Origin: Pantoea nemavictus
Lineage (GTDB): Bacteria; Pseudomonadota; Gammaproteobacteria; Enterobacterales; Enterobacteriaceae
DNA: 64,000 nt
Reading direction: 5' to 3'
Assembly: GCF_037479095.1 (NCBI RefSeq)
Contig: NZ_JBBGZW010000001.1
Coordinates: forward strand, 3,472,001-3,536,000
Positions 25,779 to 34,183 of the stretch are shown in pieces. Under the pieces are notes generated by a model that did not search any database, was not told the DNA's origin, and saw only the letters and a program-made list of their open reading frames with translations. Numbering within the stretch: the stretch's first letter is position 1; each line of letters starts with the position of its first letter. The position numbers and the translations under genes are program-made.

Positions 25779-27332
25779 TTAATTAACAGTCTTACGCTTA
25801 CTTGGCAGCAGCGCGGTAAGGGATTCTGGCCAGGCTGAATCGCTGGCCCACAGGCGCATGGATTCAATATCCGGCGCCAGTAAACGGTCGTGATCGAGGA
25901 ATGCCACGTTCGCGCGGATGCGGCGCATCTCTTGCTCTAGCGTTGGCGAGCTCTGCAGCGGGCGGTGGAAATCGATACCTTGCGCGGCGGCCATCGCTTC
26001 AATGCCTACCACGGCGGCGGTGTTAAAGCACATGCTGCCGAGGCGACGGGCGGCGTAAGTGGCCATTGAGACGTGATCTTCCTGGTTGGCCGAGGTCGGC
26101 AGGCTGTCAACGCTGCCCGGATGCGCGAGCGATTTATTCTCGGAAGCCAGCGCCGCTGCCGTCACCTGCGCAATCATAAAGCCGGAGTTAACACCGCCGT
26201 CGTTGACGAGGAACGGTGGCAGGCCAGAAAGACCGGTATCCAGCAGCAGCGCCAGACGACGCTCGGAAATGGCACCGATTTCGGCAATCGCCAGCGCCAT
26301 AATGTCGGCGGCAAAGGCGACCGGCTCGGCGTGGAAGTTGCCGCCGGAGATGACATCGCCGCTGTCGCTGAACACCAGCGGGTTATCGGAAGCCGCGTTA
26401 GCTTCAATCTGCAACACGCGCGCGGCGTGCGTCAGGTTATCAAGGCAGGCGCCCATCACCTGTGGCACGCAGCGAATCGAGTAGGGATCCTGCACGCGGC
26501 CACAGTGGGTGTGCGAGCTGAGAATTTCGCTACCGGCTAATAAAGAGGAGACGGCGGCGGCGACGTTGATCTGTCCCACCTGACCGCGCGCCTCGTGAAT
26601 ACGCGCATCATAAGGTTTTACTGAACCTTTGATCGCTTCCAGCGATAACGCACCGGCCATCAAGCCAGCGGCGAACAGATTTTCCGCTTCGAACAGGCCG
26701 CGTAACGCCAGCGCAGTTGAGACCTGGGTGCCATTCAATAGCGCCAGGCCCTCTTTTGGCCCCAGCACGATTGGCGGTAAGCCAACGCGCGCCAACCCTT
26801 CGGTGGCGGGGATCAGTTGGCCATCCACGCGCACCTGGCCTTCGCCGATCAGCATCAGCGACATGTGCGCCAGCGGTGCCAGATCGCCGGATGCGCCGAC
26901 CGATCCTTTCTCCGGAATACACGGCATCACACCGGCGTTGAACAGCGCCAGCAGGGCTTCGATCAGTTCGATGCGCACGCCGGAATGACCGCGTGCCAGG
27001 CTAATAATTTTGGTGGCCACCACCAAACGCGCGACATTGTCGGGCAGCAGATCGCCCAATCCCACGCTGTGCGACAGCACCAGATTGCGTTGCAGTTCGG
27101 CCAATCGCGCCGAGGGAATCTGCGTCTGCGCCAGCTTGCCGAAACCGGTATTGATGCCGTACACCACGTTGCCGGATGCGACGATGGCATCAACGGTTTC
27201 ATGGGCACGATCGATCGCCGCACGCGCGTCATCCGCCAACGTGAGCGTAACCTTGCTTTGATAGATGGTGCGCAAGGTCGCGAGGTCCACTTCACCGGGA
27301 ACGAGGCGAATTTCCTGAACCGAACCTGACAT
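25779..27332 (-). CDS. hutH: Histidine ammonia-lyase
   Basis: 517 residues. The MIO-forming tripeptide Ala-Ser-Gly is present at residues 147-149 in [14 protein letters not shown]. Other active-site residues are in place: Y in [11 protein letters not shown] in [10 protein letters not shown] in LLNGTQ, Q, Y and R in QDPYSIRC, F in GGNFHAEP and E in NQEDHVSM. It catalyses L-histidine to trans-urocanate plus ammonia. It is first gene of the minus-strand hutHU operon. A HutC-type operator (27341-27354) abuts the ribosome-binding site, and a second operator lies at the sigma-54 promoter upstream. Confidence 0.96.
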   Translation of the reverse strand: MSGSVQEIRLVPGEVDLATLRTIYQSKVTLTLADDARAAIDRAHETVDAIVASGNVVYGINTGFGKLAQTQIPSARLAELQRNLVLSHSVGLGDLLPDNVARLVVATKIISLARGHSGVRIELIEALLALFNAGVMPCIPEKGSVGASGDLAPLAHMSLMLIGEGQVRVDGQLIPATEGLARVGLPPIVLGPKEGLALLNGTQVSTALALRGLFEAENLFAAGLMAGALSLEAIKGSVKPYDARIHEARGQVGQINVAAAVSSLLAGSEILSSHTHCGRVQDPYSIRCVPQVMGACLDNLTHAARVLQIEANAASDNPLVFSDSGDVISGGNFHAEPVAFAADIMALAIAEIGAISERRLALLLDTGLSGLPPFLVNDGGVNSGFMIAQVTAAALASENKSLAHPGSVDSLPTSANQEDHVSMATYAARRLGSMCFNTAAVVGIEAMAAAQGIDFHRPLQSSPTLEQEMRRIRANVAFLDHDRLLAPDIESMRLWASDSAWPESLTALLPSKRKTVN

Positions 27333-27340
27333 AGTCTACT

Positions 27341-27354
27341 CCTGTCTATACAAG
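27341..27354 (-). promoter_or_regulatory. HutC-type operator next to the hutH ribosome-binding site
   Basis: CCTGTCTATACAAG is an imperfect palindrome of the GT-N-TAT-N-AC class recognised by HutC-subfamily GntR proteins. It lies 9 bp upstream of the hutH ATG and its edge overlaps the AGGAG element. Confidence 0.65.
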
Positions 27355-27442
27355 TGATCTGGCATATATCGGACGCCAGTATTTTGCGATGTGGCTGTCC
27401 GATTTACCGTGGATTGCGATGAGTGAAGCATAAGTGTCTAAT

Positions 27443-27456
27443 CTTGTCTATACAAG
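27443..27456 (-). promoter_or_regulatory. HutC-type operator at the hutHU transcription start
   Basis: CTTGTCTATACAAG is a near-perfect palindrome lying directly downstream of the predicted sigma-54 promoter (27458-27474), where transcription of hutHU would begin. Binding here would block initiation. Confidence 0.7.
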
Positions 27457-27457
27457 T

Positions 27458-27474
27458 AGCAAGCGCTATGCCAG
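27458..27474 (-). promoter_or_regulatory. Predicted sigma-54 promoter of hutHU
   Basis: On the minus strand the sequence is CTGGCATAGCGCTTGCT: GG and GC are exactly 12 bases apart as required for -24/-12 elements. The same core occurs at 33988-34004. The upstream side (27530-27575) has TGCACC half-sites that might bind NtrC. The leader to the hutH ATG would be about 115 nt. Confidence 0.7.
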
Positions 27475-27588
27475 ATTGTTCTGGTTCTGTGAAATACCGC
27501 GCAGTGCGCTGTAGCAGACGCAACGGCGTCAAGGGTGCACCGAAACAGGGCGAAAGCTGCACCAATGCTGAGCTGTCTGCACAATTAG

Positions 27589-27600
27589 ATGTATATACAT
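27589..27600 (+). promoter_or_regulatory. HutC-type operator upstream of hutC (autoregulation)
   Basis: ATGTATATACAT is a perfect palindrome 51 bp upstream of the hutC ATG. The rest of the 319-bp hutH-hutC gap holds the other operators and the sigma-54 promoter; no gene is visible there. Confidence 0.65.
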
Positions 27601-27651
27601 TTACGGGCTGAGACAGTAAACTTTGGGCATTATTCATAAAAGGAACAGGAA

Positions 27652-28407
27652 ATGGCCGAGCAAACAGCAGTAGCACAGCTGGCTGCGGCGATGGGCGATG
27701 AGCCCGCGCCAATTTACCAGCGGGTGAAGCAGGCGATCGTCAGCCAGATCCGCGAAGGTCACTGGAAAGCCAACCAGCGGGTGCCATCTGAAAGTGAGTT
27801 GGTGAACGAGTTGGGCGTGAGCCGCATGACCATCAACCGCGCGTTGCGTGAGCTGACCAGCGAGGGTTTTCTGGTGCGCATGCAGGGCGTTGGCACCTTT
27901 GTCGCGGAGATGAAGGGCTACACGGCAATGCTGGAAGTGCACAATATTGCCGATGAGATCGCTCAGCGTGGTCATCAGCACAGCTGCAAAATTTTATCGA
28001 TTGGCCAGATGAAGGCCGACCCCGAGCAGGCAGCGGTGTTGGGCTTATCTACCGGCCAAACGCTGTTTCACTCGCTGATTGTGCATTACGAAAACGACTT
28101 GCCGGTGCAGCTGGAAGATCGTCTGGTCAATCCGCTGGTGGCACCGGATTATCTCAGTCAGGATTATCATCAGCTGACGCCGTACACCTATTTAATGCGC
28201 GTGGCGCCGTTGACCGCCGGTGAGCATATTGTTGAAGCGGTGCTGCCGGATCTGCGCCAGCGTAAGCATCTGGCGCTGGATGAACATGAGCCGTGTCTGC
28301 TGATTCGTCGCCAGACGTGGAGCGACAATAAGATTGTGACTTACGCGCGTTTGCTCTATCCGGGCTCGCGTTATAAGTTGCTGGGGCGTTTTCGAGGGCA
28401 TGGTTAA
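27652..28407 (+). CDS. hutC: Histidine utilisation repressor HutC (GntR family)
   Basis: 251 residues. GntR winged helix at residues 20-90 (IYQRVKQAIVSQIREGHWKA then RVPSESELVNELGVSRMTIN), followed by a UTRA effector domain (about residues 105-245), which in HutC binds urocanate. AGGAACAGG precedes the ATG. Its predicted operators are found at six places in the hut locus, including its own promoter, so it is the local repressor of histidine uptake and breakdown. Confidence 0.95.
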   Translation: MAEQTAVAQLAAAMGDEPAPIYQRVKQAIVSQIREGHWKANQRVPSESELVNELGVSRMTINRALRELTSEGFLVRMQGVGTFVAEMKGYTAMLEVHNIADEIAQRGHQHSCKILSIGQMKADPEQAAVLGLSTGQTLFHSLIVHYENDLPVQLEDRLVNPLVAPDYLSQDYHQLTPYTYLMRVAPLTAGEHIVEAVLPDLRQRKHLALDEHEPCLLIRRQTWSDNKIVTYARLLYPGSRYKLLGRFRGHG

Positions 28408-28416
28408 GCGTTGCTT

Positions 28417-28591
28417 CCCCTCACCCTAGCCCTCTCCCGCGGGCGGGAGAGGGGACTAGCCGGTGCGGTTTGGGATAATTGAGCTGAATCGAGGTGTTCA
28501 TCGCTGAATTTACTCGTTCATCGCTGGATCTACTCGTTCATCGCTCGATCGGCTCCTTCTCCCGCTGGCGGGAGAAGGTTGGGATGAGGGG
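28417..28591. repeat. Paired-hairpin repeat, family C copy 2, with internal 20-bp tandem repeats
   Basis: Outer arms are CCCCTCACCCTAGCCCTCTC and the complementary GGTTGGGATGAGGGG. Hairpins are CTCTCCCGCGGGCGGGAGAG and CTTCTCCCGCTGGCGGGAGAAG. Between them, three tandem 20-mers starting GTTCATCGCT lie at 28496-28515, 28516-28535 and 28536-28555. It separates the convergent hutC and hutD genes. Confidence 0.88.
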
Positions 28592-28601
28592 AATGCGGCT
28601 C

Positions 28602-29141
28602 TCACTCTACCCGGCTAAGCGCCACGAACAGCAGTTGGGCATCCGGCGTTTGGGGTGCCAGCTGCGTAGGCTCATCCAGCCACCAGATCCCCTGATTCAT
28701 GGCCAGCGTTTCTCCGCCTGGCATTTGCCACGAACCCGCCACCACCCACGCCACGCCGTGTTCACTGCTAACCGTTTGTTTTGCGATCGCCACCTCTGAA
28801 TGCCAGCTATCGCGCCGCGTCATGATATTAAAGTCCTGACAGCTGCCGCTAATTTTGGCCTCAACTGCCCATTCACCCGGAAATGCCCACGGCTGCAGCG
28901 GCGTTAAGCGCCGTTGCGCGTGCTCACTCTCCAGCACAACGCTGTCGCCGTGTAGCAGGGTAATCACGCGGTCGATGCCGGGGAAGGGCGAAAACGGCCC
29001 GTCGGCGGAGATGGTCGCGATGCTGGCACGCCAGGCAAACTGCGCTGCGCCTGGCGGATAGCTGATGATTTCGCGCGTCTCGCCGCCGCCGTTACGCCAG
29101 CGGCTCACCGGCAGTTGCTCATAGGTAAAACGCGTTCTCAT
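28602..29141 (-). CDS. hutD: HutD family protein
   Basis: 179 residues. N-terminal block PVSRWRNGGGETREI and FAWRASIATISADGPFSPFPGIDR are the family signature; the fold is a bicupin. The biochemical role is unsettled; in Pseudomonas it is needed for proper growth on histidine and is thought to set an upper limit on hut expression by binding formylglutamate or urocanate. The start overlaps the hutF stop by four bases (ATGA), so it is translated from the hutF transcript. Confidence 0.88.
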   Translation of the reverse strand: MRTRFTYEQLPVSRWRNGGGETREIISYPPGAAQFAWRASIATISADGPFSPFPGIDRVITLLHGDSVVLESEHAQRRLTPLQPWAFPGEWAVEAKISGSCQDFNIMTRRDSWHSEVAIAKQTVSSEHGVAWVVAGSWQMPGGETLAMNQGIWWLDEPTQLAPQTPDAQLLFVALSRVE

Positions 29142-30493
29142 TGCAGCGCCCTCATCGCCTCGGCAAAGCGCGCCGCTGCTACTTCTTCGGCCGGATGATG
29201 GCCATGATGAATCACCTGTTTACCGGCCACAAATACGTCGCGAATCTGCTCGCGCTGCCCGCCAAACAGCCAGCGATTCAGCAGCGAAGCGCTGCTCACG
29301 CTGCCGAGAAATGCATCTTCTGCCAGCACCAACCAATCGGCACGTTTGCCCGTCCCCAGTTCGCCCGCTGCTAAACCGCACGCCTGCGCGCCACCCTGCG
29401 CGGCTTGCTGCCACAGCAGATCGCCCACCGAAGGTTGATTCGGCAATGTGATGCGGTTGCGACGGCGATCGCGTAGTCGCTGGCCGTACTCCAGCCAGCG
29501 CAGCTCCTCCAGCGCGCTAAGCGAAACATGGCTGTCGGAACCAATGCCCCAGCGGCCGCCGCGTGCAATGTACTCAACCGCCGGGAAAATGCCGTCGCCG
29601 AGGTTGGCTTCAGTGGTCGGACATAAACCGGCCACCGCGCCGCTTGCCGCCATGCGTTGAATCTCATCGTCATCCAGATGGGTAGCGTGAATCAAACACC
29701 AGCGCTGATCGACATTAAAGCGGTTGAGCAGCCAGGCCACCGGACGTTCGCCGCTCCACGTCAGGCTGTCATTCACCTCTTTTTCCTGCTCGGCAACGTG
29801 AATGTGCACCGGCACATCCTGCGGGCAGGCGGTTAACACCTCATGCATTTGCGCTTCACTCACCGCGCGCAGCGAATGGAAACAGATGCCATGATTAAGC
29901 AGCGGTTTATCCGCGCTCCAGCTCGCCACGCGCTGCTGCTGTTGCAGGTAGGCTTCAGTTTGCTGGATGAAACGGCGCTGACCGTCGCTGGCCGGCTGCG
30001 CACCAAAGCCGCTGTAGCTATACAGCACCGGCAGCAAAGTTTGGCCGATGCCTGCCGTGTCTGCCGCTGCCATTAAATGCAGCAGCATTGCATCATCGGC
30101 ATACGGCTGCCCATGCGGATCGTGGTGTAGATAGTGGAATTCCGCCACCTGGCTGTAACCGCCTTTTAGCATGTCGATGTAGAGATGCGTGGCGATATCG
30201 CCAACCTGCTGCGGCGATAGCCGCTGCACCATGCGGTACATCAGATCGCGCCATGTCCAGAAGCTGTCCTGCGGATCGCCCGCCACTTCGGTTAACCCAG
30301 CCATCGCGCGCTGAAAGGCGTGCGAATGCAGATTGGCAATCGCCGGGATAACCGATCCAGCAAGGCGCGTGGCCGTACCGGGTTCGCTATCAGGCGTGAG
30401 TTCAGTGATTTGGCCGGCTGCGTTGGTGGTGATCAGCACGTGCTCATGCCAGCCGTCGGCCAGCAATGCGCGTGGGGCAAAATACGTTGTCAT
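29138..30493 (-). CDS. hutF: Formimidoylglutamate deiminase
   Basis: 451 residues from the ATG at 30493, the usual length; the longer frame upstream crosses the HutC operator. It is an amidohydrolase-superfamily enzyme with the metal motif [14 protein letters not shown] near residue 55 and downstream metal histidines in VHIHVAEQ and CLIHATHL. It deiminates N-formimidoyl-glutamate to N-formyl-glutamate plus ammonia, the fourth step of the five-step route. It is divergent from hutI across 85 bp containing a HutC operator. Confidence 0.94.
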   Translation of the reverse strand: MTTYFAPRALLADGWHEHVLITTNAAGQITELTPDSEPGTATRLAGSVIPAIANLHSHAFQRAMAGLTEVAGDPQDSFWTWRDLMYRMVQRLSPQQVGDIATHLYIDMLKGGYSQVAEFHYLHHDPHGQPYADDAMLLHLMAAADTAGIGQTLLPVLYSYSGFGAQPASDGQRRFIQQTEAYLQQQQRVASWSADKPLLNHGICFHSLRAVSEAQMHEVLTACPQDVPVHIHVAEQEKEVNDSLTWSGERPVAWLLNRFNVDQRWCLIHATHLDDDEIQRMAASGAVAGLCPTTEANLGDGIFPAVEYIARGGRWGIGSDSHVSLSALEELRWLEYGQRLRDRRRNRITLPNQPSVGDLLWQQAAQGGAQACGLAAGELGTGKRADWLVLAEDAFLGSVSSASLLNRWLFGGQREQIRDVFVAGKQVIHHGHHPAEEVAAARFAEAMRALQ

Positions 30494-30516
30494 GGTTGAT
30501 CCTGCATGGCGGAAAG

Positions 30517-30536
30517 TTGTATATACATATACATAC
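30517..30536. promoter_or_regulatory. HutC-type operator in the hutF-hutI divergent promoter region
   Basis: TTGTATATACATATACATAC holds a full TGTATATACA palindrome (30518-30527) plus an overlapping second half. One site between the two start codons could control both operons. No sigma-54 signature was found in this gap. Confidence 0.65.
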
Positions 30537-30578
30537 TTTGATGCGCAGTGTAAATCGCCGAACGTGAAGGGGAGTGTG

Positions 30579-31796
30579 ATGGCAGAAGCGAAGCAGATCG
30601 ACAGCCTGTGGCTGGGGGCCGACATCGTTACGATGCGTGACGGACACTACAATCTGATTGCCGACGGCGCGCTAGCGGTCGATCAGGGAAAACTGATTTG
30701 GGTGGGGCCACGCAGCGATTGCCCGGCTTTCGCACCGCGTAAACAGCACGAATTTTCCGGCGGCATCATTACGCCTGGTTTAGTGGATTGCCACACGCAT
30801 CTGGTGTTTGGCGGCGATCGCAGCCAGGAGTTTGAGCAGCGTTTGAATGGCGTCAGCTATGCGGAGATTGCGGCGCAGGGCGGCGGCATCCTCTCCACGG
30901 TTCGCGCCACGCGAGCTGCAACTCAGCAAGAGCTGGTGGCAAGCGCGCGTTGGCGGCTGGATCGTCTGCTGGCGGAAGGCGTGACCACGGTAGAGATCAA
31001 ATCCGGTTACGGCCTCGATGAAGCCAGCGAGCTCACGATGCTGCGGGCCATCCGCGAGCTGGCGGAAACGGTGCCCGCCGATGTACAGGCCACCTGTTTA
31101 GCCGCGCACGGTTTCCCGCCGGAGTTTAAAGACAACCCGCAAGGCTGGATCGATATCATCTGCCAACGCCTGTTACCGCAGGTAAAAGCAGACGGTTTGG
31201 CGGATGCGGTGGATGCATTCTGCGAACATTTAGCCTTTTCACCGCAGCAGGTCAACGCGGTATTCGATGCCGCTAAAGCCTTAGATTTGCCGGTGAAACT
31301 GCATGCCGAGCAGCTTTCCGCGCTGGGCGGCGCGGCGCTGGCGGCGCGTTACGGTGCGCTCTCCGCCGATCATCTGGAATATGCGACTGAAGAGGATTGT
31401 AAAGCGATGGCACAGCACGGCACCGTGGCGGTGCTATTGCCGGGCGCGTTTTATCTGCTGCGCGAAACCCAGCGTCCGCCGGTCGCACTGTTCCGGCAAC
31501 ACGGCGTGCCGATGGCGCTGGCCAGCGATGCCAATCCGGGCACCTCACCGGCGCTATCGCTGCGCCTGATGCTGAATATGGGCTGCACGCTGTTTGGTCT
31601 GACGCCGGAAGAGGCGCTGGCTGGCGTGACGCTGTGGGGCGCTAAAGCGCTGGGCTTAGCGCAATCGCACGGTTCGCTGGAAGCGGGCAAGGTGGCGAAT
31701 TTTGTTCACTGGCCGCTGGCGCGTCCGGCAGAGCTGGTTTACTGGCTGGGCGGCGAATTGCCGTGCCAGGTTATCTATCGTGGAGAAGCGCAATGA
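30579..31796 (+). CDS. hutI: Imidazolonepropionase
   Basis: 405 residues from the ATG at 30579 with AAGGGGAG upstream; a long N-terminal frame reaching back over the operator and hutF was rejected. Metal motif [10 protein letters not shown] near residue 70, then KLHAEQLS and [13 protein letters not shown]. It hydrolyses imidazolone propionate to N-formimidoyl-glutamate. It overlaps hutG by four bases. Confidence 0.95.
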   Translation: MAEAKQIDSLWLGADIVTMRDGHYNLIADGALAVDQGKLIWVGPRSDCPAFAPRKQHEFSGGIITPGLVDCHTHLVFGGDRSQEFEQRLNGVSYAEIAAQGGGILSTVRATRAATQQELVASARWRLDRLLAEGVTTVEIKSGYGLDEASELTMLRAIRELAETVPADVQATCLAAHGFPPEFKDNPQGWIDIICQRLLPQVKADGLADAVDAFCEHLAFSPQQVNAVFDAAKALDLPVKLHAEQLSALGGAALAARYGALSADHLEYATEEDCKAMAQHGTVAVLLPGAFYLLRETQRPPVALFRQHGVPMALASDANPGTSPALSLRLMLNMGCTLFGLTPEEALAGVTLWGAKALGLAQSHGSLEAGKVANFVHWPLARPAELVYWLGGELPCQVIYRGEAQ

Positions 31797-32584
31797 CCTC
31801 TTTTCATTTCACCGCCGGCAGGATTCCGTTGCTGGTTAGCATTCCGCATGCGGGCACCCAATTAACGCCAGAAGTTGAGGCCGGATTGAGCGACGCGGCG
31901 TGCGGCCTGCCGGACACCGATTGGCATCTGCCGCTGCTGTACGATTTTGTCCGCGATTTGGGTGCCAGCGTGCTGATTGGCCACTATTCGCGCTTTGTGA
32001 TTGACCTCAATCGTCCGGCGGACAATCAACCGCTCTACACCACGGCGACCACCGGTTTATATCCGGAAACGTTATTCGACGGCAGCCCAACCTTTGTCGC
32101 GGGTAAAACGCCGAGTGCTGAGGTGCGTCAGGGCTATCTGGACACCATCTGGCAGCCGTATCACCAGCAGCTGCAGCAGGAGCTGGCGCGCCTGAAGGCG
32201 CAGCACGGTTACGCGCTGCTGTTTGATGCACACTCGATCGCCTCCGTCATTCCGCGCCTGTTTGACGGGCGTTTGCCGGATCTCAACATCGGCACCAATG
32301 ATGGCGCCAGCTGTTCAACGCCGGTGATTGAAGCGATTAAACAGGTTTGTACGGCACAAAACGATTACAGCTGGATCGCTAACGGACGCTTTAAAGGTGG
32401 CTATATTACGCGCGCCTACGGCCAGCCGGAGCAGGGCGTGCAGGCGGTGCAGCTGGAGCTGGCGCAGCTTAATTATATGGATGAGACGCCGCCGTTTGCC
32501 TGGCAACAGGACCGCGCTGGGCAGCTACAGAAGGTGCTAAAACCGCTGCTGCAGGCGTTTATTGAAGCGGGTAAACCCGTTTAA
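31793..32584 (+). CDS. hutG: N-formylglutamate deformylase (amidohydrolase)
   Basis: 263 residues from the ATG at 31793 (ATGA overlap with hutI). It belongs to the formylglutamate amidohydrolase family: [26 protein letters not shown] and [15 protein letters not shown]. It is not the agmatinase-like HutG of the direct formiminoglutamase route, which agrees with the presence of hutF. It releases glutamate and formate, completing the pathway. Confidence 0.93.
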   Translation: MTSFHFTAGRIPLLVSIPHAGTQLTPEVEAGLSDAACGLPDTDWHLPLLYDFVRDLGASVLIGHYSRFVIDLNRPADNQPLYTTATTGLYPETLFDGSPTFVAGKTPSAEVRQGYLDTIWQPYHQQLQQELARLKAQHGYALLFDAHSIASVIPRLFDGRLPDLNIGTNDGASCSTPVIEAIKQVCTAQNDYSWIANGRFKGGYITRAYGQPEQGVQAVQLELAQLNYMDETPPFAWQQDRAGQLQKVLKPLLQAFIEAGKPV

Positions 32585-32599
32585 CCCTCCGCACAAACC

Positions 32600-32675
32600 G
32601 TAGCGGCGCGATTTATCGCGCGTATTAATGGCGGCATTATGCCCATCCAGAAATGGCGCAATAAATTGCGCCGCT
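32600..32675. repeat. 78-bp paired-hairpin repeat, family B copy 2, split by IS110
   Basis: Starts GTAGCGGCGCGATTTATCGC and stops at TTGCGCCGCT. The missing last two bases AC lie at 33885-33886 on the other side of the IS110 element, which restores exactly 78 bp. Confidence 0.9.
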
Positions 32676-32688
32676 TGTATCTTGAATG

Positions 32689-32857
32689 TGTTGCTGGTTA
32701 GCTACCAGCAACATGAAACGGAGGCAGCTTTTTGCGCCGCTTAAGACCCGATCTTGCTTCGTAGCTTTAAGCCCTCCGTTTCTCCTTTCACGCCAGCAAC
32801 TACTCTGAACGGTAACCAGAAGCTCTGACTTCGTATGTACAAGGCTAGATGGCGTGA
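32689..32857 (+). ncRNA. Predicted bridge RNA of the IS110-family element
   Basis: Three stems in order: TGTTGCTGGT/ACCAGCAACA (32689-32698 with 32704-32713); GAAACGGAGG/CCTCCGTTTC (32715-32724 with 32773-32782); TCACGCCA/TGGCGTGA (32788-32795 with 32850-32857). The loop of the second stem contains TTGCGCCGCT (32732-32741), identical to the left target at 32666-32675, and TCGTAG (32759-32764), complement of the right target CTACGA (33883-33888). The loop of the third contains ACGGTA (32809-32814), as in the right IS end (33876-33881), and TACAAG (32838-32843), complement of the left junction CTTGTA (32674-32679). This is the target-loop/donor-loop plan known for IS621. Confidence 0.8.
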
Positions 32858-32883
32858 TGGTTTAAGTGAAAGGGAGATATCCG

Positions 32884-33867
32884 ATGTTCTGTCTTGGTAT
32901 TGATGTCAGCAAAAACAAACTCGACCTCTGCCTGTTCCCCGGCAACGGCAAAAAGAAAACGAAATCCATCAAAAATCAGGTCGGCGTAGAACGTGACATC
33001 TGCGACTGGCTCCAGAAGCAGAAGTGCCCGCCAGAGCAGGTGATGGTGGTGATGGAAGCGACCAGCGTCTATCACGAAAACGTCGCTTACGGGCTGCACG
33101 GGAACACGCCCGTGACGGTCTGTATCGGCAATCCGCAACGGGTCAGGGAGTTTGCCCGCGGAATGGGTATCCTGACCAAAAATGACGCGGTCGACGCCTG
33201 GGTGCTGGCCCGTTACGGCGAGCTGAAACAGCCCGATGCCTGGGTTCCGCCGCCACCGGAAGTCCGCAAGCTGAAAGACCTGCTGCGTCTGCGTGACGCC
33301 ATCGTTGAAGATGTGCAGCGCGCGACGAACAGGCTCGAGAAGGCGAACTCAACCCAGACGGCGGGCGAGGTGACCGACTCGCTTGAAAGAACAAAAAAAT
33401 CGCATGAAAAGGAGCTGAAGCGAATAAACGCGCTGATTGACGACCACATGGATAAGAATGATGGTCTGAAAGATGATCTTAAGCTGCTGGAGTCGATAAA
33501 AGGTATCGGCGGCGTAGTGGGAACGACCATGCTGTCGGTGCTGCGTACGTGCCAGTTCCGCAATGCGGGTCAGGTAGCGGCGTGGCTGGGCGTGGTGCCG
33601 GTCGAGAAGACGTCAGGCAGTTCGGTGAGAGGGCTGGCCCGGATGTCGAAAACCGGTCCCGCCGACGTGAGAGCGAAGCTGTATATGGCCGCGATAGTAG
33701 CGGCAAGGTGGAATCGCCCCGTAAGAGCGCTGTATGAAAGGCTGATGGCGAAGGGCAAGCCAGCCAAAGTGGCGCTGGGAGCGGTGATGCGCAAACTGGT
33801 CCATCTCTGCTTCGGTGTGCTTAAAACACGAGAGCCGTGGAACGAAAACTACGTAGCTACCGCTTGA
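32884..33867 (+). CDS. IS110-family DEDD recombinase (transposase), intact
   Basis: 327 residues from the ATG at 32884 (GGGAG upstream); a GTG six codons earlier is less likely. RuvC-like N-terminal domain starting GIDVSKNKLDL, the glutamate in VMEATSVYHE and the aspartates in TKNDAVDAWVLARY. Coiled linker around residues 150-190. C-terminal Tnp domain with IKGIGGVVGTTML, AAWLGVVP and the catalytic serine region SGSSVRGL. It would catalyse RNA-guided recombination at the CT core. The stop codon lies inside the right-end inverted repeat. Confidence 0.92.
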   Translation: MFCLGIDVSKNKLDLCLFPGNGKKKTKSIKNQVGVERDICDWLQKQKCPPEQVMVVMEATSVYHENVAYGLHGNTPVTVCIGNPQRVREFARGMGILTKNDAVDAWVLARYGELKQPDAWVPPPPEVRKLKDLLRLRDAIVEDVQRATNRLEKANSTQTAGEVTDSLERTKKSHEKELKRINALIDDHMDKNDGLKDDLKLLESIKGIGGVVGTTMLSVLRTCQFRNAGQVAAWLGVVPVEKTSGSSVRGLARMSKTGPADVRAKLYMAAIVAARWNRPVRALYERLMAKGKPAKVALGAVMRKLVHLCFGVLKTREPWNENYVATA

Positions 33868-33987
33868 CGTTCAAGACGGTAGCTACGATTCATTACTCTG
33901 CACCACCACTATGCACATCCTGCCCCCATACGGTGCAGCATTGATCGCGCTGCGTGACAATCCCCCTGATTCTGCAGCTTTGCCATT

Positions 33988-34004
33988 TTGGCATAGCGCT
34001 TGCT
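33988..34004 (+). promoter_or_regulatory. Predicted sigma-54 promoter of the histidine-transporter operon
   Basis: TTGGCATAGCGCTTGCT has GG at 33990-33991 and GC at 34002-34003, 12 bases apart. Sixteen of its seventeen bases equal the promoter in front of hutHU. Upstream, TGCACC (about 33899-33904) and GGTGCA (about 33942-33947) resemble NtrC half-sites. Confidence 0.7.
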
Positions 34005-34007
34005 AGG

Positions 34008-34020
34008 TTGTATGTACAAG
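34008..34020 (+). promoter_or_regulatory. HutC-type operator at the transporter-operon start
   Basis: TTGTATGTACAAG overlaps the transcription start expected from the sigma-54 element just upstream, the same geometry as in front of hutHU. Confidence 0.68.
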
Positions 34021-34102
34021 TAAACACCACGCAGCGATTATGATTTTTTATACTGGCTGGCTCACAAAAAGCTTATGCCGACAATGATCTGCCGCACGCT
34101 AA

Positions 34103-34116
34103 CTTGTATATACATG
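34103..34116 (+). promoter_or_regulatory. Second HutC-type operator in the transporter leader
   Basis: CTTGTATATACATG lies in the roughly 170-nt leader between the predicted start and the binding-protein ATG. A downstream operator in the leader also exists for hutH. Apart from these sites the 33887-34183 gap shows no gene. Confidence 0.62.
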
Positions 34117-34183
34117 AAAGGTCATCTGCAAAAATATCACCCGCAGAGACCGAGAAACTCGATAAATAACCAGGAGAAGCCGC

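Larger units (their letters stand above)
32676..33884 (+). mobile_element. IS110-family (IS110/IS621-like) element inserted in a family B repeat
   Basis: About 1209 bp between two CT dinucleotides (32674-32675 and 33883-33884). Deleting it joins GCGCCGCT to ACGATTC, reproducing GCGCCGCTACG as in the unoccupied repeats at 19921 and 38803. There are no terminal inverted repeats or longer target duplication, as expected of the family. The right end has an 11-bp inverted repeat (CGTAGCTACCG/CGGTAGCTACG) overlapping the transposase stop codon. A 208-bp leader precedes the transposase and carries a bridge-RNA-like structure. Confidence 0.88.

Noticed and set aside
28496..28555. Three regularly spaced 20-bp repeats suggesting a CRISPR-like array
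   Set aside because: The units are contiguous with no unique spacers, and they lie inside a larger palindromic repeat; no cas genes are present.
33868..34183. A small gene between the IS110 element and the transporter operon
   Set aside because: Open frames there overlap the sigma-54 promoter and the HutC operators and have no convincing ribosome site.
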